Source: Geopseudomonas sagittaria
GTDB taxonomy: Bacteria > Pseudomonadota > Gammaproteobacteria > Pseudomonadales > Pseudomonadaceae
Reading direction: 5' to 3'
Assembly: GCF_900115715.1 (NCBI RefSeq)
Contig: NZ_FOXM01000002.1
Span: 186,001 to 250,000, forward strand
DNA length: 64,000 bases
Shown: positions 15,683-23,997 of the stretch, in pieces
How the letters are laid out: the number at the start of each line of letters is the position of its first letter
Position numbering within the stretch: position 1 is the stretch's first letter
Program-made: the position numbers and the translations under genes
Notes under the pieces: model-generated
What the model was told of the DNA's origin: nothing
What the model saw: the letters and a program-made list of their open reading frames with translations, nothing else
Database searches by the model: none

Positions 15683-16478
15683 CCGTTACCTCGCCGTGCT
15701 CGGTCCCACGCGAGTGCAACTGGCCCGCCGCCGCGGCAGCCAGCTGGACAACCTGGGCAGCGCCGCGTGCGCCAGCCGCGACCTCGGCGACTGGGCCGGC
15801 GCGGTGGATGCGCTGGAACAGCTGCTGCGCGCCTGCCCCGGCCGGCGTGGCGAACTGGCGGTGGTGCTCGGCGAGCATTTCGCGCATTTCACCCTGGTGC
15901 CGTGGAGCGATGCCATCGGCACCCCGGAGGAGCTGAGCGCCTATGCGCGCCTGCGCTTCGAAGAGATCTACGGCAGCGAGGCGGCCGGCTGGGCCCTGCA
16001 GCTGTCGCCGGAGGCCGCCGGTCAGCCGCGCCTGGCGGTGGCCATCGCCGAGGGGCTGCTCGAGCGTCTGACAGGCCTGGCGAAGACTGCTGGCCTGCGT
16101 TTGGTGTCGGTGCAGCCCTACCTGATGAGTGCCTTCAACCGGCTGTGCCGGCCGCTGGTCGGCGGCGATTTCCTGTTCCTGCTCGCCGAGCCCGAGCGCA
16201 GCTGCCTGCTGGTGGCCCGCGAGGGCCGCTGGGTGGCGGTGCGCTCGACCGCCGGCAGCGACAGCGACGCCGCGCTGGCGGTGCTGCTCGAGCGCGAAAG
16301 CGAGCTGCAGGAGCTGGAGGCGCAGTCGCCGCTGGCCGTCTACATCCATGCCCCGGGGCGCGCCGACCTGGCTCCGCCGCCCGTGCACGGGCTGCTGCCG
16401 CAGGTGCTCGGCCAGCCGCGAGCGGCGCCGGACGAGGCGCCCGATCCGCTGTGGGCCATGGCCGAGACGGTGAGCTGA
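15663..16478 (+). CDS. PilM/GspL-cytoplasmic-like (MshI-like) secretion protein
   Basis: The product is 271 aa from a GTG start inside the end of gspE. The sequence has an actin-like-fold feel: an early strand-turn RYLAVLGPTRVQLARR, then GELAVVLGEHFAHFTLVPW, and a mid-protein LVSVQPYLMSAFNRL, as in PilM/MshI/GspL cytoplasmic domains. No transmembrane segment is evident, so this is the separated cytoplasmic half, with the membrane half in the next gene. The operon position between GspE and the PilN-like gene supports a link from ATPase to inner-membrane platform. Assignment rests more on gene order than on sequence. Confidence 0.6.
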   Translation: MSLLSPDRYLAVLGPTRVQLARRRGSQLDNLGSAACASRDLGDWAGAVDALEQLLRACPGRRGELAVVLGEHFAHFTLVPWSDAIGTPEELSAYARLRFEEIYGSEAAGWALQLSPEAAGQPRLAVAIAEGLLERLTGLAKTAGLRLVSVQPYLMSAFNRLCRPLVGGDFLFLLAEPERSCLLVAREGRWVAVRSTAGSDSDAALAVLLERESELQELEAQSPLAVYIHAPGRADLAPPPVHGLLPQVLGQPRAAPDEAPDPLWAMAETVS

Positions 16479-16479
16479 A

Positions 16480-17031
16480 ATGGCGGTGAAGCGGATGCGT
16501 GCCCTCGACCTCGACTACCGCCGCCCGCTGGCCAGCCCGGCGGGCTGGGCGTTGCTGGCGGCCGGCGTGCTGCTGCTCGGCCTGCTGTCGGTGCTCCGCC
16601 AGCAGGTTGCCGGTGCGGTGGCAGCGGCCGAGGCCGATCTGCAGCGCAGCGAACGCATCCTGCCGGGCGTTTCCGCGGTGCCCGTGTCGGCCGCGGAAAG
16701 TCGCGCGCAGCGCGCGGCCCTGGCCGAGATGCAGCGCCTGTCGGAGCAGCTGAGCCTGCCCTGGGACCGGCTGTTCGCCAACCTGGAGGCGATCGCCGAT
16801 GCCGATATCGCCCTGCTCAGTCTGGCGCCCGATGCGCGCAAGCAGCAGCTGCGCATCAGCGCCGAGGCCCGCAACCTGCCGGCCATGCTGGCGTTCCACC
16901 GACGTCTGGAGCACAGCGGCGATCTGCGCGACGTGGCGCTGGTCAACCACGAGATCGTCGACGAGGTGCCGGAGCGCCCGGTGCGCTTCAACCTGACCGC
17001 GACCTGGGTGATTCGCGATGCGCATCCATAG
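16480..17031 (+). CDS. PilN-like inner-membrane assembly protein
   Basis: The product is 183 aa with one transmembrane helix near the N-terminus (GWALLAAGVLLLGLLSVLRQ, about 22-42), a coiled-coil-prone segment to about residue 90, and a small alpha/beta periplasmic domain ending NLTATWVIRDAHP. This is the PilN / C-terminal GspL layout. It starts 1 nt after the PilM-like stop and overlaps the PilO-like gene by 14 nt. It probably forms the PilM-N-O-type inner-membrane complex of the secretion system. Confidence 0.7.
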   Translation: MAVKRMRALDLDYRRPLASPAGWALLAAGVLLLGLLSVLRQQVAGAVAAAEADLQRSERILPGVSAVPVSAAESRAQRAALAEMQRLSEQLSLPWDRLFANLEAIADADIALLSLAPDARKQQLRISAEARNLPAMLAFHRRLEHSGDLRDVALVNHEIVDEVPERPVRFNLTATWVIRDAHP

Positions 17032-17566
17032 CCTGCTCCTGCGCGAAGCGCTGCAGCGTCTGGGCTGGCCCGGCGCCTGTGGCGTCGCCCTGCTCGTCGG
17101 CGGGGCGGCCTATGCGCTGCTCGGCCTGTGGCCGGCCAGCCAGGACATGCAGCGCCTGCAGGTGCGCGCCGTCGAGGCGCAGGCGCGAGTGGCGCGGGTG
17201 GCCAGTGGTGCCGAGGCGGCGCCGGTGGCCCCCGGGCAGCAACTGAGCAGCCTGCAGCAGAGCCTGCCGGCGCAGCGCGAGGCCACCGCGGCGATCGATC
17301 GCATCTACGCCACCGCCGCCCGCGAGGGCATCGCCCTGGCGCGCGGCGAATACTCGCTGGCCCTCGATCCGCAGACCGGGCTGGCGCGCTACCAGATCCT
17401 CCTGCCGGTGCGCGGCAGCTACCCGCAGCTGCGCCGCTTTCTCGGCGCGGTGCGCAGCGAGCTGCCGGCGCTGGTGCTGGAAGACATCGACCTGCAGCGC
17501 AAGCAGATCGCCGAAACCCAACTGGACGGCCGCATCCGCATGGCCCTGTACCTGACGAGGTGGTGA
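17018..17566 (+). CDS. PilO/GspM-like inner-membrane assembly protein
   Basis: The product is 182 aa with a single N-terminal transmembrane helix (ACGVALLVGGAAYALLGLWP), a helical linker, then a ferredoxin-like periplasmic domain with YQILLPVRGSYPQLRRFLGA and ALVLEDIDLQRK, typical of PilO/GspM. It overlaps both neighbours (14 nt upstream, 1 nt downstream). It is the expected partner of the PilN-like protein. Confidence 0.7.
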   Translation: MRIHSLLLREALQRLGWPGACGVALLVGGAAYALLGLWPASQDMQRLQVRAVEAQARVARVASGAEAAPVAPGQQLSSLQQSLPAQREATAAIDRIYATAAREGIALARGEYSLALDPQTGLARYQILLPVRGSYPQLRRFLGAVRSELPALVLEDIDLQRKQIAETQLDGRIRMALYLTRW

Positions 17567-18108
17567 TGGATAACAGGCGCGTCGGGTGGTGGCTGCTGTT
17601 CCTCGGTGGCGCGGCCGTGCTGGCGTTGATTCCGGAGTACTTCTTTGCGCCGGAAGAGGCGCTGGTGGTGCCGCCAGTGCAGCGCTCAGAGGCTGTCGCG
17701 CCGCCGCTCGCCACGCGGCCCGCGGGCGAGGGCGCAGGGACGCCCGGCACGCCGCTGCCGGCGGCGTCCGCCCCGGGCGGCGCACCGCCGGGTGGCGGGC
17801 TGTTCAGCGCGCACAGCTGGCGGGTGGCGCCGCCGCCGGCTCCGGCGCCGGCCTGGACGCCACCGCCGCCGGTCGCCGCGGCGCCGCCGGCGGTGGCGCC
17901 GGCACTGCCTTTCGAGTTCATCGGCAAGATGGACGATGCCCAGCGCCTGCGCGTGTTCCTGCTGCGCGACGAGAAGATCTACACGGTGACCGTCGGCGAG
18001 GTGATCGACGGCACCTATCGTGTGGAACGCATTGCGGACAGCGAAATGGTCCTGACCTACCTGCCGCTCAACGTCCGCCAGACTTTGTCCGTGGGGGGCA
18101 AGCTATGA
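17566..18108 (+). CDS. GspC/PilP-like periplasmic connector protein
   Basis: The product is 180 aa: an N-terminal membrane anchor (WWLLFLGGAAVLALIPEYFF), a long Pro/Ala/Gly-rich linker (about 35-120), then a small beta domain beginning LPFEFIGKMDDAQRLRVFL. The F-x-G-x-x-D pattern with YTVTVGEVIDGTYRVERI is that of the GspC homology region / PilP. It joins the inner-membrane platform to the secretin. The stop overlaps the gspD start as ATGA. There is no PDZ domain, so it is the short PilP-type version. Confidence 0.72.
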   Translation: MDNRRVGWWLLFLGGAAVLALIPEYFFAPEEALVVPPVQRSEAVAPPLATRPAGEGAGTPGTPLPAASAPGGAPPGGGLFSAHSWRVAPPPAPAPAWTPPPPVAAAPPAVAPALPFEFIGKMDDAQRLRVFLLRDEKIYTVTVGEVIDGTYRVERIADSEMVLTYLPLNVRQTLSVGGKL

Positions 18109-20405
18109 CGATTACCCGGATCACTCCTGCCGCCGGCCGCTGCTGCGTCGTCATGCTGGCGCTGCTGGCGCTGGCCGGCTGCGCCGCCAACGCGGGCCGC
18201 GACCGGTTCGAGCTGATCGACGAAGGCCACTACGAGCAGGGCCTGGCGAACCTGGAGGAAGCGGCCCGCGCCGCGCCGCGCGATACCCGCGCGCAGCTGG
18301 CGCTGACCACCCAGCGTGGCCGCGTGGTGACCACCCTGCTGACCCAGGCCGACCGCGCCCGGGCGGCGCGTGACTACAGCTCGGCGGCGAGCGGCTACCA
18401 GCGGGTGCTCGGCATCGAGCCGGACAACCAGCGCGCCCGCGAGGCGCTGCGCGAGATCGAGCAGCTGGGCAGCCTGGCGGAGATGCAGCGCCAGGGGCAG
18501 ATTGCCCTGCGCCGCGGGGATCTCGACGGCGCCCAGCGCGAGGTGGAGGCCATCGCCGCCCTCGATCCGGGCTACCCGGGCGGTCTGGCCCTCAAGCGCC
18601 AGGTCGACACCCTGCGCGCACGCATGGCGCAACCCTATCCGCAATTGCGCTCCAAGCTCAGCCAGCCGGTATCGCTCGAGTTCCGCGACGCCAACCTCAA
18701 GCTGATTCTCGAGGTGCTGTCACAGACCGCCGGCCTCAACTTCATCATCGACAAGGACGTGCGCCCGGACATCAAGGCCACCATCTTCGTCCGCCAGGTG
18801 GCGGTGGAGGATGCGGTGAACCTGCTGCTGCAGCAGAACCAGCTGCTCAGCAAGGTGGTCAACGACAACACCATCGTCGTCTACCCGGACACCCCGCAGA
18901 AGCTCAGGGACTACCAGGACCTGGTGCTGCGCACCTTCTACCTGACCAACACCGACGCCAAGAGCGCGCAGGACATGGTCAAGACCATGCTCAAGACCCG
19001 CGACGTGTTCATCGACGAGCGTCTCAACACCCTGACCATGCGCGACAGCGCCGAAGCCGTGCGCCTGGCCGAGAAGCTGTTCCTGGCCCAGGACCAGTCC
19101 AGTCCGGAGGTGGTGCTGGAAGTGCAGGTGATGGAGATTTCCCGGCAGCGGGTTCAAGACCTCGGCCTGGAGTGGCCGCAGACCTTCAGCCTGCTGGATG
19201 CGGCTACCCTCGACAAGTTGAACAGCATCGACTCCGCTCGCATTGGCATCAGTCCGTCGCCACAGCTGAAGATCAACGCCAAGAACAGCGCGATCAACAC
19301 CCTCGCCAGTCCGGTGCTGCGGGTGAGCAACCGCGAGAAGGCGAAGATCCACATCGGCGACCGGGTGCCGGTGATCAGCGCCACTTCGGTGCCTTCGACC
19401 CAGGGGCCGGTGATCACCGAGAGCATCACCTACCTGGACGTCGGCCTGAAACTGGAGGTCGAGCCGACCATCCACCTCAACGACGAGGTGGCGATCAAGG
19501 TGATGCTGGAGGTGAGCAATGCCGAGAACCAGCCCCCCACGGTATCCGGCACCATCCCGGTGAAGGTCACCACCCGCAACGCCGAGACGGTGCTGCGCCT
19601 GCGCGACGGCGAGACCCAGGTACTGGCCGGGCTGATGCGCAACGACCACAACGAGCTGGGCAATCAGATTCCCGGACTCGGCGAAAGCTCCGGCCTCGGC
19701 GGGCTGTTCGGCATCGGCCGGCTGTTCGGCAGCCGCCAGGATGACGTGCGCAAGACCGAGCTGGTGCTGTCGATCACCCCGCGCATCGTGCGCAACCTGC
19801 CGTACATGAGCCCCCACCAGATGGAGTTCCCCTCCGGCACCGAGGGCAGCCTGCGGGTGCGGCCGGTCAGCCTGCGTCCCACCTCGGGGGACAGCCTGGC
19901 GCTGGCCCTGCCGGCCGACGCGGTGCTGGCGGCGCCGCTTTCGGCCACCGCCAGCGGCAGCGCGGCCGCGCCCGATAGCCCCGGCAGCCTGGTGCTGTCG
20001 TGGGTCGGACCGGACAGCCTGCGTGTCGGCGAGGAAGCGCTGGTGGTCCTGCACGCCGCGGGCAACCAGCCCTTGCGCAGCTCGACCCTGCAGCTGGCCT
20101 ACGACCCGGCCGCGCTGCAGATCAGCGAGGTGAGCGAGGGCGACTTCCTCGGCCAGGGCAACTCCGCCACCACCTTCGCGCCGCGTCTCGACGAGCAGAA
20201 CGGGCGGCTGTACGTCGCCATGTCGCGCGCCGACAGCAGCGGCGCATCCGGCGAGGGCGGGCTGCTGCGTCTGCGCGTCAAGGCGCTGCAGGCAAGCGAG
20301 GCGGCGGTGCCGATCCGCCTGCTGACCTTCTCGGCGGTGGGCCAGGGCAATCGCCTGGTCAGTGCGCCGCTGCCGGCGGCCAAGTTGCTGGCGGTCGGGC
20401 CCTGA
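18105..20405 (+). CDS. gspD: Type II secretin GspD with an extra C-terminal cohesin-like domain
   Basis: The product is 766 aa. It is a lipoprotein (LALAGC, Cys26), followed by TPR-like helices (about 40-175), N0/N1-type domains (SLEFRDANLKLILEVLSQTA onward), and the secretin core with VPVISA, the DVGLKLEVEP strand and GLMRNDHNELGNQIPGLG. After the core (about residue 570) comes a low-complexity linker. A cohesin-like beta-sandwich follows: LVLSWVGPDSLRVGEEALVVL, STLQLAYDPAALQISEVSEGDF, and SRADSSGASGEGGLLRLRVKAL. The lipobox and built-in TPRs suggest it needs no separate pilotin. The cohesin tail would sit at the outer face or inside the vestibule; its binding partner is unknown. Confidence 0.92.
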   Translation: MTITRITPAAGRCCVVMLALLALAGCAANAGRDRFELIDEGHYEQGLANLEEAARAAPRDTRAQLALTTQRGRVVTTLLTQADRARAARDYSSAASGYQRVLGIEPDNQRAREALREIEQLGSLAEMQRQGQIALRRGDLDGAQREVEAIAALDPGYPGGLALKRQVDTLRARMAQPYPQLRSKLSQPVSLEFRDANLKLILEVLSQTAGLNFIIDKDVRPDIKATIFVRQVAVEDAVNLLLQQNQLLSKVVNDNTIVVYPDTPQKLRDYQDLVLRTFYLTNTDAKSAQDMVKTMLKTRDVFIDERLNTLTMRDSAEAVRLAEKLFLAQDQSSPEVVLEVQVMEISRQRVQDLGLEWPQTFSLLDAATLDKLNSIDSARIGISPSPQLKINAKNSAINTLASPVLRVSNREKAKIHIGDRVPVISATSVPSTQGPVITESITYLDVGLKLEVEPTIHLNDEVAIKVMLEVSNAENQPPTVSGTIPVKVTTRNAETVLRLRDGETQVLAGLMRNDHNELGNQIPGLGESSGLGGLFGIGRLFGSRQDDVRKTELVLSITPRIVRNLPYMSPHQMEFPSGTEGSLRVRPVSLRPTSGDSLALALPADAVLAAPLSATASGSAAAPDSPGSLVLSWVGPDSLRVGEEALVVLHAAGNQPLRSSTLQLAYDPAALQISEVSEGDFLGQGNSATTFAPRLDEQNGRLYVAMSRADSSGASGEGGLLRLRVKALQASEAAVPIRLLTFSAVGQGNRLVSAPLPAAKLLAVGP

Positions 20406-20408
20406 GCC

Positions 20409-20882
20409 ATGCACCGTCGCGCGCGCGGCTTCTCGCTGATCGAGGTGGTCATCACCATGGCCATCATCGCGCTGCTCGCCAGCATCGCCGCGCCGCTGAC
20501 CGAAACCGTGGTGCGCCGCGGCAAGGAGCAGGAGCTGAAGATCGCCCTGTACCAGCTGCGCGACGCCATCGACGCCTACAAGGTGGCTGCCGACGCCGGG
20601 CATATCGAGAAGAGTGCCGACAGTTCCGGCTATCCGCCCTCGCTCGAGGTGCTGGTGGACGGCGTGCGCGACCTGCGCAGCGTCGAGGGCGGCAAGCTGT
20701 ACTTCCTGCGCCGGATTCCCCGCGACCCGTTCGCCGACCCGGAGCTGGAACCCGGCGAGAACTGGGGCCTGCGCAGCTACGAGAGTCCGCCCGACGACCC
20801 GGAGGAGGGCGAGGACGTCTTCGATGTCTACTCGCGCTCCGAGGGCATGGGGCTGAACGGGATTTCCTATCGGGAGTGGTGA
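20409..20882 (+). CDS. Type II secretion pseudopilin (first of three)
   Basis: The product is 157 aa with prepilin site RGFSLIEVVITMAIIALLAS; Glu5 is present. The globular part has the GspG-like YQLRDAIDAYKVAAD and FLRRIPRDPFADPE segments, ending SEGMGLNGISYREW. It starts 3 nt after gspD. It resembles the GspG-like proteins often listed as type II secretion system protein in PilMNOP-type clusters. Exact class (G, H or I) cannot be fixed by eye. Confidence 0.82.
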   Translation: MHRRARGFSLIEVVITMAIIALLASIAAPLTETVVRRGKEQELKIALYQLRDAIDAYKVAADAGHIEKSADSSGYPPSLEVLVDGVRDLRSVEGGKLYFLRRIPRDPFADPELEPGENWGLRSYESPPDDPEEGEDVFDVYSRSEGMGLNGISYREW

Positions 20883-20886
20883 GGGC

Positions 20887-21261
20887 ATGCACAGGCGCGC
20901 GGGTTTCACCCTGGTCGAACTGCTGATCGTCATGGCGATCATCGCCACGCTGATGACCATCGCCGTGCCGCGCTACTTTTCCAGCCTGGAGAGTTCGAAG
21001 GAGACGGCGCTGCGCCAGAGCCTGTCGGTGATGCGCGAGGCGCTCGATCACCACTACGGCGATACCGGCCGCTACCCGGATTCGCTGGAGGCGCTGGTGG
21101 AAAAGCGCTACCTGCGCCAGATGCCGGTCGATCCGATCACCGAGCGCAGCGACCTGTGGGTGATCGTGCCGCCGCCTGCCGGTGCCGAGGGCCTGGTGGG
21201 CGACGTGAAGAGCGGGGCGCCCGGTGTGGCGCGCGATGGTACGGCCTATGCCGACTGGTAG
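20887..21261 (+). CDS. Type II secretion pseudopilin (second)
   Basis: The product is 124 aa with prepilin site AGFTLVELLIVMAIIATLMT and Glu5. The mature domain has LSVMREALDHHYGDTGRYPD and RQMPVDPITERSDLWV, a short GspG-like fold, and ends in GTAYADW. It starts 4 nt after the preceding pseudopilin and overlaps the next by 14 nt. Cleavage would need a prepilin peptidase encoded outside the window. Confidence 0.82.
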   Translation: MHRRAGFTLVELLIVMAIIATLMTIAVPRYFSSLESSKETALRQSLSVMREALDHHYGDTGRYPDSLEALVEKRYLRQMPVDPITERSDLWVIVPPPAGAEGLVGDVKSGAPGVARDGTAYADW

Positions 21262-21793
21262 TGGCAGGCAGTGCGGCCAGCGCGGCTTCACCTACCTCGG
21301 CGTGCTGTTTCTCGTCGTGCTGATGGGCGCCGCGCTGGCCGGCACCGGCCAGCTGTGGTCGGCCGCCAGCCAGCGGGCCAAGGAGCGCGAGCTGCTGTGG
21401 GTGGGCAGCCAGTACGCGCGGGCGCTGCGCAGCTACTATCGCAGTTCGGTCGGCGTCGCCCAGTATCCGCGGCGGCTCGAGGACCTGCTGGAGGACAAGC
21501 GCGTGCCGATGGTGCGCCGCCACCTGCGCCGCCTGTATCCCGACCCCGTCACCAACAGCCTCGACTGGGGGCTGCTGCGCGACTTCGACGGCGGCATCAC
21601 CGGGGTCTACAGTCGCTCCGAGCGCCAGCCGATGAAGACCCACGGCTTTGCCCCGCCATGGACCGACTTCGCCGGTGCCAGCCGCTACTCCGGCTGGCAG
21701 TTCGTCGCCGAGCCGGCCTTCTTCGACAGTCGCTCGAGCGGGGCGCAGACGCCGGCCACGACGCCTGCAGCCTCCGGGCAGCGCACGCCCTGA
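21248..21793 (+). CDS. Type II secretion pseudopilin-like protein (third)
   Basis: The product is 181 aa from the ATG at 21248. The leader is followed by RGFTYLGVLFLVVLMGAAL, a hydrophobic helix in prepilin position but without the usual Glu5, as in GspK/GspX-type minor components. The body includes SQYARALRSYYRSSVG, LEDLLEDKRVPMVRRHLRRL and GGITGVYSRSERQPMKTHG. The missing Glu5 suggests a tip or minor pseudopilin. It is the last gene of the operon, and its stop abuts the stop of the convergent sulfatase gene with no spacer. Confidence 0.78.
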   Translation: MPTGSGRQCGQRGFTYLGVLFLVVLMGAALAGTGQLWSAASQRAKERELLWVGSQYARALRSYYRSSVGVAQYPRRLEDLLEDKRVPMVRRHLRRLYPDPVTNSLDWGLLRDFDGGITGVYSRSERQPMKTHGFAPPWTDFAGASRYSGWQFVAEPAFFDSRSSGAQTPATTPAASGQRTP

Positions 21794-23629
21794 TCAATGC
21801 GCCAGGAAGCGCCGCAGGCTGCCCATCTCCGCCTGGATCAGCGGCAGCTTGCTCTGCAGCACCTTGGCGGTATTGCTCACCTGACGGTCGTTGGCGCGGC
21901 TGACGTCCATGCCGACGAAGCTGCCGCTGGTGAACGGCAGCACCAGCTTGTACTGCTCGCCGAGGAAGGCCAGGCGGTCCCAGTCGCCGGCCAGCAGCAG
22001 GCGATCGGCCTTGGGCTGGAACAGGCTGTGGCCGATGGCGTAGTCCTGGCTGGGGTTCTGCACGCCGAGCAGCGGCAGCAGGGTCGGCAGCAGGTCGACG
22101 TGGCTGGTGCGCAGGCTTTCCGCATGCGCCGCGCGGCCGGGAATCCACAGCACCAGCGGCACGCGCAGCTGCTCGTCGACGAAGGTGGAGTTGTGGCCCC
22201 AGCGGCCCTTTTCCATGAACTCCTCGCCGTGGTCGCCGGTGATCACCACGATGGTGTTGTCGAGCAGGCCGTTCTTCTCCAGATGCTCGGTGACCCGTGC
22301 CAGCTGGCTGTCCAGATGGTGCACGGCGTTCTGGTAGCGCTTGTGGATGCCGCCGATGTCGCGCTTCAAGTCCATGCTGGCGTAGCTGAAGTCGGGCAGG
22401 TAGTCCGGCTCGATCACCGATTCCGGCGGGAAATTGTAGTTGGCGTGCGGCGACTCGAAGAACAGGAAGGTCATGAACGGCTTGGCCGGGTCGCGCTGGT
22501 CGACGAATTCGATCAGGTTGTCGACGTTGCGGCGGTCGCGCTCCCACGAGGCGCCTGCGCCTTCCTCGACCATCTGCGCGGGCGGCACCTTGACGAACAG
22601 GGTCTTGTCGAACTCCGGATAGCTGAAGCGCGCGCTGGTGAACAGCTTGATCTGGTAGTCCTGCTGCTGCAGCACGTCGATCAGCGGGCTGCCGACGCGG
22701 GCATCCAGCACCGGGAACCACAGGTTGGCCGGCAGGCCGTAGAACTGGCTGAACATGCCGATGCGCGTGCCGTTGCCGCCGGAGAAGTGGCTGAGGTAGT
22801 GCTGTCCGCGCTGGGCGAAGGCGTGGGTCTGCGGCATCACCCGCGGGTTGAGGCTGTCGGCGCGCCAGGATTCGGCGACCAGCCAGACGATGTTCAGCGG
22901 CTTGCCCGGCGCCTCGATGCGCAGCGGCGCCTGCGGGTAGCGCAGCTGGCCCTTGAGCTCGGCGCTGGCGACTTCCATGCGCTGCGGACGCACCAGGCCG
23001 AACTGCTTCTCGAGTACCCGGCGCATGGTCAGCGGCTGGTAGAAGGGTACGCGCTGGGCGCTCTCCAGCAGCGGGCTGTAGCCGTAGAAGTGGCCGACTC
23101 CGTAGCTCACCCGCTCGCCGAGGGTGGCGACCAGGAACAGCGGCAGTACCCAGGCCAGGCGCGGCGCCGGCAGACGCAGGCGGGCCAGGCCGAGGGCCAG
23201 CAGGCGCAGACCGCCCTGCAGGGCGAAGATGCCGGCACCGAGCAGGGCCACCTCGCGCTCGGTGGACGCCGAAGAGCCCAGCGCCTCGATGCCGCCCGGG
23301 GTGGTGAGGATGTTCCAGACGAAGCCGTTGAGGTGGAAGCCGTACAGCTGCCAGAGCAGGTGATCACCGTACAGGGCCAGCTGCACGCCGCCGGCCAGCA
23401 GCACGCCCAGCACCGCGCCGGTCCTGGACGCGAAGCGACCGACCAGCCGGCTGATCGCCCAGATCGGCGCGATGAACAGCAGGGCGTAGCTGCCGATCAG
23501 CACGAGCTGGTACAGCAGCACCAGTGGTGCGGAGGCGAGGTCGAAGAAGCGTCCGAGATTCAGGGCCACGGCCAGCCAGGTGAGCAGCCAGTAGAAGGCG
23601 TCGACGCGACGCGGTGCAGCAGACGGCAT
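21794..23629 (-). CDS. YejM/PbgA-like membrane sulfatase-fold protein (DUF3413 plus sulfatase)
   Basis: The product is 611 aa. The N-terminal region has about five transmembrane helices (residues about 10-190), followed by a periplasmic alkaline-phosphatase/sulfatase-fold domain with NIVWLVAESWRADSLNPRVMP, SHFSGGNGTRIGMFSQFYG, VVITGDHGEEFMEKGRWGHN and SHVDLLPTLLPLLG. This is the architecture of YejM (PbgA), which controls LPS synthesis by sensing lipid A in enterobacteria. Whether this copy is catalytic is not known; the Thr at the usual nucleophile position is in GGNGTRIG. The ATG at 23629 has AAGGATT upstream. Confidence 0.82.
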   Translation of the reverse strand: MPSAAPRRVDAFYWLLTWLAVALNLGRFFDLASAPLVLLYQLVLIGSYALLFIAPIWAISRLVGRFASRTGAVLGVLLAGGVQLALYGDHLLWQLYGFHLNGFVWNILTTPGGIEALGSSASTEREVALLGAGIFALQGGLRLLALGLARLRLPAPRLAWVLPLFLVATLGERVSYGVGHFYGYSPLLESAQRVPFYQPLTMRRVLEKQFGLVRPQRMEVASAELKGQLRYPQAPLRIEAPGKPLNIVWLVAESWRADSLNPRVMPQTHAFAQRGQHYLSHFSGGNGTRIGMFSQFYGLPANLWFPVLDARVGSPLIDVLQQQDYQIKLFTSARFSYPEFDKTLFVKVPPAQMVEEGAGASWERDRRNVDNLIEFVDQRDPAKPFMTFLFFESPHANYNFPPESVIEPDYLPDFSYASMDLKRDIGGIHKRYQNAVHHLDSQLARVTEHLEKNGLLDNTIVVITGDHGEEFMEKGRWGHNSTFVDEQLRVPLVLWIPGRAAHAESLRTSHVDLLPTLLPLLGVQNPSQDYAIGHSLFQPKADRLLLAGDWDRLAFLGEQYKLVLPFTSGSFVGMDVSRANDRQVSNTAKVLQSKLPLIQAEMGSLRRFLAH

Positions 23630-23798
23630 GGGTAATCCTTGCGTTGAAATTATTGTTGTCAGGACCAGCGGATAGCAGGCGGGTTCACTGGCCATGATCG
23701 GCCGTGAAGCTAGCGCGGCAAGCTTAAAGCATCCTTAACCGTGCACCTTACGCGGCGGACCGCGCTCGGGACAACCGCCAGCGCCGACTGGTCGCCAT

Positions 23799-23824
23799 TG
23801 CGACACTTGCTGCATTTTGTCGCA
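23799..23824. promoter_or_regulatory. Dyad TGCGACA-N12-TGTCGCA, candidate activator site
   Basis: A perfect 7-bp inverted repeat lies 64 bp upstream of the -24 box at 23888, the right range for a sigma-54 enhancer-binding protein. It does not resemble the TTGGGG motifs of the mnx and gsp operons, so a different activator is expected. It lies in the 368-bp gap 23630-23997, which otherwise holds only promoter elements. Confidence 0.45.
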
Positions 23825-23887
23825 CTGTGGTGCGTGATGCGGGGTCATCGCGTTTGGCGGAGCGCTGATTTACAAGGGAAAAATCCA

Positions 23888-23902
23888 TGGCACGGTTCAT
23901 GC
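23888..23902 (+). promoter_or_regulatory. Sigma-54 promoter upstream of the B3/B4-domain gene
   Basis: TGGCACG-GTTC-ATGC matches the RpoN consensus at all positions except the first of TTGC. The invariant GG and GC doublets and spacing are kept. It lies 96 bp before the start of the downstream gene at 23998. Confidence 0.65.
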
Positions 23903-23997
23903 TTCGGAGAAGAGCAGATGCTGCCGCTCGTCACGGTCTGACCAGGGTAGGGCCGATCAGTGTCGTCACAGCGCCAGCCCTCAACGGAGCATGCACC

